Assembly (NCBI GenBank): GCA_964642235.1
Contig: CAZXOP010000075.1
Location: 1-9,711 of the forward strand
Origin: CAYSND01 sp964642235
Lineage (GTDB): Bacteria; Bacteroidota; Bacteroidia; Bacteroidales; UBA932
DNA: 9,711 bases
Reading direction: 5' to 3'
The notes under the pieces were generated by a model that was not told the DNA's origin, ran no database searches, and saw only the letters and a program-made list of their open reading frames with translations. The translations under genes and the position numbers were made by a program. The number at the start of each line of letters is the position of its first letter. Within the stretch, counting starts at the first letter, position 1. Below, in pieces: positions 1-6,582 of the stretch.

Positions 1-499
1 GAAGACCGGTTTTAGGGTTCATCTTAATAGCATCAAACTTACAAACATCGACACAATCCCCAAGGCTTAAACAGCCGTAAGAACACCCTGTATCGCCTGC
101 GTAAAGAGCTGCTTTAACACGACAAGAAGAAGAGCCATCATAAAAATTAGTCTTCTCCCTATTGTCAAATGTCCCGTTACATCTGACAACTGCAACCATA
201 GGTGGCTTCTCTTCAGCTTTAAGGCCGAGGCGGTCAGCGACCTTTTTCATTACATCATTGCCTCCCACAGGGCAATATAATACATCCAGAGAAGTTGCTT
301 TTACGCAACTCTCAGCAAAAGCACGACAGCCGGCAAATCCGCACCCTCCACAATTAGCACCCGGCAGAGTTGCCTCTACCTCATCGATTCTCGGATCCTC
401 CTCCACCTTAAACTTTTGGGCTACAAAATATAGTACAACTGCCAACACCACTCCAAGGATGCTGAGAGAGACTATCGTTAGTAAAATAGTGGTACTCAT
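1..499 (-). CDS. rnfB: Ion-translocating electron transport complex subunit B (RnfB), 3' part outside window
   Basis: RnfB is the iron-sulfur subunit of the membrane-bound Rnf complex, which couples electron flow between ferredoxin and NAD to Na+ or H+ movement. The visible 166 residues begin with a hydrophobic membrane anchor (about residues 4-27). A four-cysteine Fe-S motif follows, NCGGCGFAGC plus a distal Cys (C50, C53, C58, C76). The start of the ferredoxin-like region comes next, with C126, C139, C143, C149 and C153, including GDCVDVCKFDAI. The reading frame is open to the window edge, so the C-terminal ferredoxin part is missing from view. The ATG at 499-497 shares one base with the stop of the RseC-family gene (TAATG), so translational coupling is likely. 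There is no Shine-Dalgarno sequence; the leader is A/T only. Other rnf genes (C, D, G, E, A) are expected beyond the left edge. Identification is firm from the cysteine pattern and the neighbour. Confidence 0.93.
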   Translation of the reverse strand, partial: MSTTILLTIVSLSILGVVLAVVLYFVAQKFKVEEDPRIDEVEATLPGANCGGCGFAGCRAFAESCVKATSLDVLYCPVGGNDVMKKVADRLGLKAEEKPPMVAVVRCNGTFDNREKTNFYDGSSSCRVKAALYAGDTGCSYGCLSLGDCVDVCKFDAIKMNPKTGL

Positions 500-927
500 T
501 ATTTTTTTATTTTTTCAATTATAAAAACAAATTTCTTGTCAAGTTTACCTCTAAAAAAGTAAAGAACTATATAATAAACTGCAAGCGTTCCCAAACTTAC
601 CAATCCCGAATAGAGCTCGTTTTCAAAAAAACGTGGCAAAATTAATAATAATATTACTAAAACCATCAAAGGAATTACATAAGCTATCCAAACAGCCCTA
701 AACCCAAGGGTCGGAGCAAGACAGATATTAACCTCTTCACCCACTTCAAATTTGGAATAAGGGGTCCTGTCCACCTCTACAACCTTTACCCTTTCATCTG
801 AAGCCATACATACTGACTTGGCGTGACAGGCAGAGCAGGCAGACTTGTTAATAAACTCCACCACCATGGTTTCGGGAGTAAACTCCACCACTCTCCCTTT
901 ATGCTCAATTCTCTCTTTAGTTTTCAT
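499..927 (-). CDS. RseC/MucC-family membrane protein (SoxR-reducing-system type) linked to Rnf
   Basis: A 142-residue protein of the RseC_MucC family. It has a soluble N-terminal domain with a cysteine cluster CSACHAKSVC (C31, C34, C40), then two membrane helices (about residues 78-98 and 105-125) and a short basic cytoplasmic tail. Family members include RseC of the sigma-E locus and of the SoxR-reducing system in proteobacteria. In this setting, directly ahead of rnfB, the protein is probably an accessory or assembly factor for the Rnf complex; that role is inference from context. The ATG at 927 lies inside the 3' end of dnaB (11 bp overlap) and the stop overlaps the rnfB start by one base, so the gene is embedded in a tightly packed transcript. 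Length and topology fit the family. The exact biochemical role is not known from sequence. Confidence 0.85.
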   Translation of the reverse strand: MKTKERIEHKGRVVEFTPETMVVEFINKSACSACHAKSVCMASDERVKVVEVDRTPYSKFEVGEEVNICLAPTLGFRAVWIAYVIPLMVLVILLLILPRFFENELYSGLVSLGTLAVYYIVLYFFRGKLDKKFVFIIEKIKK

Positions 928-2392
928 TGAATTCAGAATTAGAAGATAAAAAGTCAGGGTTATTCATCCTTGAAGCTACTCCTAACGAGGAGATAGAAGT
1001 ATAATCAGGCTCATTGAAATCAACAAATTTAGCCTCTGCTGCGCGGAATTTCATATTTACCTCCCCGACTGAACCATTACGATGCTTGGCTATTATTATA
1101 TCGGCTGTACCTAAGAGGGTAGGGTCTTCACTTTCATAATACTCAGGCCTATGGATAAACATTACTATATCTGCATCCTGCTCGATAGCTCCCGACTCTC
1201 TCAAGTCGCTAAGCTGAGGTCGTCTCTTTCCACCGCGAGTCTCCACGGCTCTACTAAGCTGAGAAAGGGCTATAATAGGGATATTTAACTCTTTGGCTAT
1301 TGACTTTAGGGAGCGGGAGATACTCGAAACTTCCTGCTCTCTTATCCCTTTAAGTTCCGGAGGTCCTGTCATAAGCTGCAAGTAGTCTATGACTATCATC
1401 TTAACTTTCAGGTTTTTAACAAGCCTTCTCGCTTTTGAACGAAACTCGTAAATGGAGAGCGAAGGAGTATCATCTATATATAAAGGTGCACTTGAAAGCC
1501 CCTTTAACCTCTCATTTATCTGGAACCACTCATGGTCATCAAGCCTTTTACCCCCTTTAATCTTCTCGGAAGTAATGCCTGTTTCAGAGATCATAAGCCT
1601 CTTAACCAACTGAATGGAAGACATCTCCAAAGAGAAAAAGGCTACAGGTATATGATGATCCACTGTCATATTTCTCGCCATGGTAAGCACAAAAGCTGTT
1701 TTACCCATTGCGGGACGGGCTGCTACTATTATAAGGTCTGAATTTTGCCATCCGAGAGTAATCCTATCAATCCCGGTATAACCTGAAGTAATACCGCTCA
1801 ATCCATCATTCCTCTCCTTGTACGACTGTAAATCATCTAAAGCCTGATTTATAATAGACCTTACCGGCTGAGTATCTCTCTTCATATTCCTATCGGCAAG
1901 AGTAAAGAACTTCTCTTGCGCCCCATCAAGAAGATCATCAGTAGGGATGGCATCATCATAAGCATCCTTTTGTACCTGATATGAAATTTTTATTAACTCC
2001 CTTTGAATATATTTTTGGAGAAGAATCTTAACATGAAATTCGATATGTGCCGCAGTCCCTATCTTAGAACTAAGCTGAGAGAGATAGAAAGGTCCCCCGA
2101 CCTCTTCAAGGGTATTGTTTTTCTTTAACTCGTCGGCAACTGTAAAAATATCTATAGCTGAATGTGAAGAGTAAAGACTTGATATGGCATTAAATATCTT
2201 ACGGTTAGCATCATTGTGAAAACACTCCTGAACTAGTGAATCGATAACCTCTGACGCCACATCAGGTTCGATAAGCAGAGCCCCTAAAACGGCACCCTCT
2301 ATATCAACAGCCTGAGGTGTTACCTTACCCATATCACTCGAAATAAGGTCAACCCTTACCTCTTTTTGTTTATCATTTGTCTTTTTTGCCAT
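917..2392 (-). CDS. dnaB: Replicative DNA helicase DnaB
   Basis: Hexameric 5'-3' helicase that unwinds DNA at the replication fork and recruits primase. The 491-residue length is within the normal range. The N-terminal helical domain (about residues 25-130, starting PQAVDIEGAVLGALL) and linker precede the RecA-like domain (about 195-465). Visible motifs are Walker A ARPAMGKT (225-232), the SLEM element with catalytic Glu256, Walker B IVIDYLQL (333-340, Asp336), the sensor Gln in ALSQLSR (Q378), and the KHRNG arginine-finger motif (R439). No intein or insertion is present, so this looks like the chromosomal enzyme rather than a phage copy. The 63 bp upstream is the largest gap inside the minus-strand block and holds a weak promoter candidate. 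The 3' end overlaps rseC by 11 bp, so dnaB and the Rnf genes are probably co-transcribed. Confidence 0.97.
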   Translation of the reverse strand: MAKKTNDKQKEVRVDLISSDMGKVTPQAVDIEGAVLGALLIEPDVASEVIDSLVQECFHNDANRKIFNAISSLYSSHSAIDIFTVADELKKNNTLEEVGGPFYLSQLSSKIGTAAHIEFHVKILLQKYIQRELIKISYQVQKDAYDDAIPTDDLLDGAQEKFFTLADRNMKRDTQPVRSIINQALDDLQSYKERNDGLSGITSGYTGIDRITLGWQNSDLIIVAARPAMGKTAFVLTMARNMTVDHHIPVAFFSLEMSSIQLVKRLMISETGITSEKIKGGKRLDDHEWFQINERLKGLSSAPLYIDDTPSLSIYEFRSKARRLVKNLKVKMIVIDYLQLMTGPPELKGIREQEVSSISRSLKSIAKELNIPIIALSQLSRAVETRGGKRRPQLSDLRESGAIEQDADIVMFIHRPEYYESEDPTLLGTADIIIAKHRNGSVGEVNMKFRAAEAKFVDFNEPDYTSISSLGVASRMNNPDFLSSNSEFNEN

Positions 2393-2415
2393 AACAACGA
2401 ATTTTAATGATTGGG

Positions 2416-2446
2416 TAAAAATATCATATTTTAGCGAAATACCGAA
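2416..2446 (-). promoter_or_regulatory. Weak candidate promoter upstream of dnaB, overlapping an AT palindrome
   Basis: On the minus strand, TTCG (2446-2443) is followed after 19 bases by TATTTTTA (2423-2416). This resembles the Bacteroidota promoter pattern TTTG-N19/21-TAnnTTTG, with one mismatch in each box, and would start RNA roughly 16-18 bases before the dnaB ATG. A 15-base palindrome, AAAATATCATATTTT on the plus strand (2418-2432, two 7-base arms around one base), overlaps the downstream box. The match is imperfect and AT-rich sequence often throws up such hits, so this is only a candidate. Confidence 0.3.
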
Positions 2447-2455
2447 CTCTTTTAT

Positions 2456-3652
2456 CTATAATTTATCAACAGCTCTCAGAATAGCCCCAATAGCAAGATC
2501 TATCTCCTCTTCAGAAATAGAGAGTGGAGGGGCAATCCTGAACGAAGTGGGATTAAAGAGAAAATAGTCGCTTATCACCCCCTCCTCCAGAAGAAGCGGA
2601 ATAATTCTCTCTGCATAATCCTCCCTCTTAAAATCAATAGCTATCAGTAGCCCTGCTCTGCGAATCTCTTTAATAGCGTGGTGCCCTTTAAGTCCCTCTT
2701 CAAAACGGAGCGACTTCTTTTCCACGTCGGAAATCCAAGGTTCGCGAAGGAGTATTTTAAGAGATGCCAATGCAGCTGCACATGAAACCGGATGCCCTCC
2801 GAATGTAGTTATATGCCCTAAAATAGGGTTAGACCGGAATGCCTCCATCTTCTCCTTAGAAGAGATCATTGCCCCCAAAGGCATCCCTCCCCCTAAAGCC
2901 TTCGCCAATGTCAATATATCGGGAACCACACCATACTTTTGGAAAGCAAAGAGAGATCCGCACCTTCCAAACCCCGTCTGAACCTCATCAAAAATCAATA
3001 AAGCCCCCACCTCCGAACACCTTTCGCGAAGTGCTTTCAGATACCCCTCTTTTGGGACAATAACCCCCGCTTCACCCTGCACCGGTTCTACAATAACCGC
3101 AGCGGTTATTTCGGAGATTTTATTTAGTTCCTCAAAACAATTAAAATCAATTATTCTCGTGCAGGGCAATAAAGGTCTGAAAGAGCTCTTAAATCTCTCC
3201 GAACCCATCACGCTTAAAGCACCCTGGGTACTACCGTGGTATCCGTTTCTAAAACTTATAAGTTCCCTTCGCCCGGTTACCCTCTTCGCAAGCTTTAAAG
3301 CCGCTTCGTTGGCTTCACTTCCGGAGTTAAGATAATATACAGACTGCAACGATTCCGGCAAGAGTGATGTTAGAAGGGTAGCATGAAGCACCTGAGGTGC
3401 TTGAATCATCTCCCCATAAACCATTAGATGAAAGTGGTTTTCGGCCTGTTCTTTTACCGCTTCAATAACTTCACGGTTTGAATGTCCGATATTACTAACA
3501 CAAACCCCTGAAACCAAATCTAAGTAGCGTCTCTCTTTAGAATATAAAAAAACACCATCCCCTCTCTCTATCTCAAGAGCGAGAGGGGATGATGAGGTCT
3601 GTGCCACATTGCGGAAAAAAAGTTCCCTTAGATTATAGGACCTCCTCTCCAT
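2456..3652 (-). CDS. Class III PLP-dependent aminotransferase, substrate uncertain
   Basis: A 398-residue, full-length fold-type I aminotransferase of the acetylornithine/ornithine/4-aminobutyrate group, predicted cytosolic. It transfers an amino group, usually from an omega-amino compound to 2-oxoglutarate. Visible elements are the phosphate-binding NSGSEANEAALKLA (109-122), the aromatic cofactor-stacking region FRNGYHG (134-140), EPVQGEAG (189-196), Asp222 in IFDEVQTGFGR for the pyridine nitrogen, the Schiff-base lysine K251 in TLAKALGGG, TTFGGHP (282-288), and Arg372 in FRIAPPL, the usual carboxylate-binding position. All key residues are present, so it should be active. No arginine- or GABA-pathway gene lies beside it, so argD, rocD or gabT cannot be assigned. 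It starts 6 bp after the stop of the zinc-ribbon gene, which suggests co-transcription. The 63 bp after its stop separates it from dnaB. Confidence 0.9.
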   Translation of the reverse strand: MERRSYNLRELFFRNVAQTSSSPLALEIERGDGVFLYSKERRYLDLVSGVCVSNIGHSNREVIEAVKEQAENHFHLMVYGEMIQAPQVLHATLLTSLLPESLQSVYYLNSGSEANEAALKLAKRVTGRRELISFRNGYHGSTQGALSVMGSERFKSSFRPLLPCTRIIDFNCFEELNKISEITAAVIVEPVQGEAGVIVPKEGYLKALRERCSEVGALLIFDEVQTGFGRCGSLFAFQKYGVVPDILTLAKALGGGMPLGAMISSKEKMEAFRSNPILGHITTFGGHPVSCAAALASLKILLREPWISDVEKKSLRFEEGLKGHHAIKEIRRAGLLIAIDFKREDYAERIIPLLLEEGVISDYFLFNPTSFRIAPPLSISEEEIDLAIGAILRAVDKL

Positions 3653-3658
3653 TAGGCA

Positions 3659-4480
3659 TTATTCGTTTTCGAAATCGGGATTTACTAAAATTCTTCCGCA
3701 ATATTCGCAAACTATAATTTTCTTGCTAAGAGCTATATCGAGCTGTCTCTGAGGGGGGATTTTATTAAAACACCCACCGCAAGCATCTCTCTGAACTGTT
3801 ACCACTGCCAAACGATTTCGTGCATTCGAGCGGACTTTATTATAGGCAACCCACATCCTCTCATCTATCCCTTTTCTAAGCTCCTCAATCTCTTTAAGTA
3901 GAATCTCCTCCTCTTTAGAGGTCTCCTCGATGATGGAAACAAGCTCTTTGTTTTTATTTTCAAGGTCGATTAACCTCCCATCCAAAGACTCTTTTGCCTG
4001 TTCGTAAGCCGCCTTCTTTTCTGCTAAAATAACTGCGTTTTCTTTAATTCTCTTTTCTGCCAATTCTCTTTCAAGTCCCTGAAACTCAATCTCTTTAGAG
4101 AGAGAGTCAAATTCGCGACTATTTTTAACATTCCCCCTCTGCTCCTCATATCTCGCAATCGCAGCTTTAGAGTTTTCAACATCCAATTTCCTCTGAGCCA
4201 CCACTCTTTCTATCTCCTTCTGCTCTGCTTGAAGGTTAGCAAGTCTTGTTTTAAGACCGGTGATATCATCCTCTAAGTCTCGTACTTCCTCAGGAAGTTC
4301 GCCTCTAAGTAGGTGAATTTTATCAATTTTGGTATCAGTCTGCTGAATTCTATAAAGGGTATGAAGTTTAACCTCCATACTTGCTTCTGAATCGCTAACA
4401 TTTTTCGATAAAGAGACAAAGGTCTCCATTTTATCTATTGGGGTCTCCACCAATTGGGGTTTCTGTTTAGTCGTAGCCAT
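3659..4480 (-). CDS. Coiled-coil protein with C-terminal C4 zinc ribbon (CT398/CdsZ/HP0958-like family)
   Basis: A 273-residue protein. The first ~40 residues are low in structure, then a long charged heptad-like segment (about 40-205, rich in Glu, Lys, Leu and Arg) predicts an antiparallel coiled coil. The C-terminus carries a C4 zinc ribbon: C234 and C237 in CGGC, C258 and C261 in CEYCGR, with the family signature NKIPPQRQLDI between them. Relatives include Chlamydia CT398 (CdsZ) and Helicobacter HP0958, which act as chaperone-like scaffolds for secretion, flagellar or sigma-54 proteins. None of those partners is visible here, so the role is unknown; RNA or protein binding is possible. I placed the start at 4480, 4 bp after the Nif3 stop. 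An in-frame ATG at 4576 would add 32 residues lying entirely over the end of the Nif3 gene and unlike the family N-terminus. Cytosolic; no signal peptide. Confidence 0.85.
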   Translation of the reverse strand: MATTKQKPQLVETPIDKMETFVSLSKNVSDSEASMEVKLHTLYRIQQTDTKIDKIHLLRGELPEEVRDLEDDITGLKTRLANLQAEQKEIERVVAQRKLDVENSKAAIARYEEQRGNVKNSREFDSLSKEIEFQGLERELAEKRIKENAVILAEKKAAYEQAKESLDGRLIDLENKNKELVSIIEETSKEEEILLKEIEELRKGIDERMWVAYNKVRSNARNRLAVVTVQRDACGGCFNKIPPQRQLDIALSKKIIVCEYCGRILVNPDFENE

Positions 4481-4484
4481 ATTC

Positions 4485-5264
4485 TTAATAATAATATACT
4501 GGGTTATTAGCCTGTTTCGTAATTCGAACTGCAAATGTAGGAATTTTTTCTGTAAGTAAGGAAAAGATAGTACCAACTATATCGACTTCACTCTCATAAT
4601 GACCGATATCCACTACCATAAAATCTTCCCCTTCACAGAAAAAATCGTGATAAGAGAGGTCTCCGGTAACATAAGCCTGAGCACCGGAAGAGAGGGCTTT
4701 CGAAATCAAAGATTTTCCACTCCCTCCACATAGAGCCACCCTCGAAATCTTGTTTTGAGGAAAATCTGAAGCCCGAAGGTATTTCAACGAGAAAGACTCT
4801 TTTAGTTTCTCAATAAACTCTTCACCCGTCAAAGATACCTGCAAATCCCCCACCACTCCAAGTCCAACCTCCCCATTTTCATTCTTTTCAAGAATCTCCA
4901 CATTTTTCAAGGAGAGTCTCTCTGCCATCTGACCACTCACACCTCCGATAACTTTATCAATATTGGTATGCGCAGAATAGATGACAATGTCATTTTTTAT
5001 GGCAAGGGTGATGGTTTTCCCAAGATTATTGTCAGTGGAAATTTTCTTTACCCCTCCGAAAATTAGGGGATGGTGAGTAATAATCATATTTGCACCCACC
5101 TCTATTGCCTCCTCAACCACCGCAACCGTACAATCAAAAGCAAGAAGCACCGCAGTAACCTCCTGCTGCGGGCTCCCAATACAGAACCCCGCATTGTCCC
5201 AACTCTCCTGAATGGAGATAGGAGCAAACTCTTCAATGACGGAAGCTATATCTATTGCCCTCAT
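4485..5264 (-). CDS. Nif3-like dinuclear metal center protein (YbgI/DUF34 family), short form
   Basis: Members form toroidal hexamers with a two-metal site in each subunit. They are often annotated as GTP cyclohydrolase 1 type 2 homologues, but the cellular role is unsettled. With the start at 5264 the protein has 259 residues. Metal-ligand candidates are visible: H64 and H65 in ITHHPLIFGG, H99 and D103 in YSAHTNID, and H222 and E226 in DIGHYESE, matching the E. coli YbgI pattern. The family opening IQESWDNAGFCIG is present near residue 20. I see no room for the PII-like insert that many Bacteroidota members carry; the region around residues 118-140 is short and continuous. An upstream in-frame ATG at 5288 would add eight residues overlapping the MerR gene; the 5264 start follows that gene's stop by one base (TAAAATG) and begins with the usual MRAIDI-like sequence. 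It is probably translationally coupled to both neighbours. Confidence 0.92.
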   Translation of the reverse strand: MRAIDIASVIEEFAPISIQESWDNAGFCIGSPQQEVTAVLLAFDCTVAVVEEAIEVGANMIITHHPLIFGGVKKISTDNNLGKTITLAIKNDIVIYSAHTNIDKVIGGVSGQMAERLSLKNVEILEKNENGEVGLGVVGDLQVSLTGEEFIEKLKESFSLKYLRASDFPQNKISRVALCGGSGKSLISKALSSGAQAYVTGDLSYHDFFCEGEDFMVVDIGHYESEVDIVGTIFSLLTEKIPTFAVRITKQANNPVYYY

Positions 5265-5265
5265 T

Positions 5266-5604
5266 TTAAAGAGCTTTTGAAATTTCAAGAAGAGACTCTT
5301 TAATGGTAAGGAGCCTATTAACCACCTCTACCCTATTGTCCACTCCCTCTTTATTCTCCTTCATCCTCTGGGCAGCACCATCTAAAGTCATCCCTTTCTC
5401 TTTTACAAGATAATGAATCGTGCGGAGGTTCTTAATATCCTCTGCAGTATATTTCCTATTCCCCTTTTTATTCCTCTCCGGTTTAATAACATTCGGAAAT
5501 TTATCAGACCAAAAACGGATCAAGGAGGCGTTCTCGCCAAACATTTCTGCTACTTCTCCTATCGAGTAGTATAGCTTTTCGGTTTTAATCTCTTTGTACG
5601 GCAT
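5266..5604 (-). CDS. MerR-family HTH transcriptional regulator, small form
   Basis: A 112-residue cytosolic protein with a MerR-type winged helix: YYSIGEVAEMFGENASLIRFW (helix-turn-helix, about residues 12-32), then wing sequence KKGNRKYTAEDIKNL (46-60) and a helical segment LVKEKGMTLDGAAQRM (66-81). The C-terminal ~25 residues form a short predicted helix that could dimerise. There is no cysteine anywhere, so metal or thiol sensing like that of classical MerR is unlikely; no effector domain is present. It lies 18 bp downstream of the second M23 gene and 1 bp before nif3, so it is part of the operon rather than divergently placed next to a target as many MerR genes are. Its target is not visible; autoregulation of the divergent promoter at 7572-7652 is a guess only. 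Family assignment is confident, function is not. Confidence 0.88.
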   Translation of the reverse strand: MPYKEIKTEKLYYSIGEVAEMFGENASLIRFWSDKFPNVIKPERNKKGNRKYTAEDIKNLRTIHYLVKEKGMTLDGAAQRMKENKEGVDNRVEVVNRLLTIKESLLEISKAL

Positions 5605-5622
5605 AGCTTATATATTTAGATA

Positions 5623-6582
5623 TTAATCAAGTGACTGCCCTGTGTTAACAGCTATCATCATCATCTCTTTATACTTTGTGGGGTTAAGTTCCGCGAAAAA
5701 ATAGTTAACCGGATCTAAAAACTCCCCCCTAAAAACCACTTCATAATGAAGGTGAGGCGCAAAAGAGATTCCTGAATTCCCAACTCTTGCAACAACTGTT
5801 CCCTGCCTAACTATCTGCCCCTTTCTTACAAGAATATCCCCAAGATAAGAATAAGTGGTGACATATCCATTTCCATGGTCTATTACGACCCTGTTTCCTT
5901 TCCCTTTTGAAGATTTCTCGGTTTGAGAAACCGTTCCTGACGCTGTGGCTAAAACTTCTGTCCCAATGGATGCAATAAGATCAAGCCCCGTATGCATAGC
6001 CACTGTCTTATAAAAAGGGTGCACCTTCCTCCCCACCGTAGCCCCTGTCTGAACAATCGAAAATCCCTTTATAGGAAAAATCGAAGGGATTGCCCTCATC
6101 TCCTCCCCCCTTTCGGCTATCTCTTTTTCGATAGATTTTATAATCTCCTTATTGACAGAAACCCTCTCCTCCAAACTCTTAATCCCCTCTATGGTATATT
6201 TTACTATCGCATTCCCAAATGTGGTATCTACTTTAAAAGAGTAAGAGGAGTCATTCCCCATATTAGAGTAAAAATCAGGTGCTTCAGAGTTGAAAATATC
6301 TCGGTAGATCTCGTTATCTCTGGCTTGAAGGTTCGAGATAACCTTCTCTAACTGGCCTGCCTTCTCTGCCATAATCTCATACTCCTTCTCTATCGCCTTT
6401 GTTTCACGCAAAATCTCTTTCTCCTTCTCTGTATTAAAGAAGAGCGCGAAAATAACATAATAGAGGAGCGCCACACCCAATATGCTTATAAAAAACCATG
6501 AAAACTTTCTTACAAAATCTTTAATGGATGACCTCTCTTCGACAAACTTTAACTGTTCCTTATCGTATTTTAATCTCTTCAT
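5623..6582 (-). CDS. Membrane-anchored M23/LytM-domain protein with a catalytic His replaced by Tyr
   Basis: A 319-residue protein with a basic cytoplasmic N-terminus, one membrane helix (about 27-49), a charged coiled-coil stalk (about 51-90 and 130-162), and a C-terminal LytM domain (about 170-296) that should lie in the periplasm against peptidoglycan. Zinc ligands of the M23 family are present: H197 and D201 in HTGLD, and the HxH pair H277/H279 in HLHYE. At the position where active members have the second catalytic His (YAHL in the neighbouring paralogue), this protein has YSYL, with Y246, codon TAT. It may therefore be weakly active or a non-catalytic regulator, like other degenerate LytM proteins. 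It shares LQxRDNxxYRxxF (85-97) with the upstream paralogue, so the pair arose by duplication. Its ATG shares one base with the upstream gene's stop (TAATG). Confidence 0.9.
   Translation of the reverse strand: MKRLKYDKEQLKFVEERSSIKDFVRKFSWFFISILGVALLYYVIFALFFNTEKEKEILRETKAIEKEYEIMAEKAGQLEKVISNLQARDNEIYRDIFNSEAPDFYSNMGNDSSYSFKVDTTFGNAIVKYTIEGIKSLEERVSVNKEIIKSIEKEIAERGEEMRAIPSIFPIKGFSIVQTGATVGRKVHPFYKTVAMHTGLDLIASIGTEVLATASGTVSQTEKSSKGKGNRVVIDHGNGYVTTYSYLGDILVRKGQIVRQGTVVARVGNSGISFAPHLHYEVVFRGEFLDPVNYFFAELNPTKYKEMMMIAVNTGQSLD

Noticed and set aside
162..524. Plus-strand open frame of 120 codons near the left edge
   Set aside because: It is antisense to rnfB, whose cysteine motifs prove the minus-strand frame; its translation is low-complexity and unlike any family.
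4481..4576. 32-residue N-terminal extension of the zinc-ribbon protein
   Set aside because: It lies entirely over the 3' end of the Nif3 gene in another frame; the ATG at 4480, four bases after that stop, gives the expected N-terminus and length.
5265..5288. Eight-residue N-terminal extension of the Nif3 protein
   Set aside because: It overlaps the end of the MerR gene, while the ATG at 5264 follows that stop directly and matches the usual family start.
5266..5604. Metal- or thiol-sensing role for the MerR-like regulator
   Set aside because: The protein contains no cysteine and no effector-binding domain, and no metal resistance gene is nearby.
5992..6351. Plus-strand open frame of 119 codons
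   Set aside because: It is antisense to the second M23 gene and has no leader or domain of its own.
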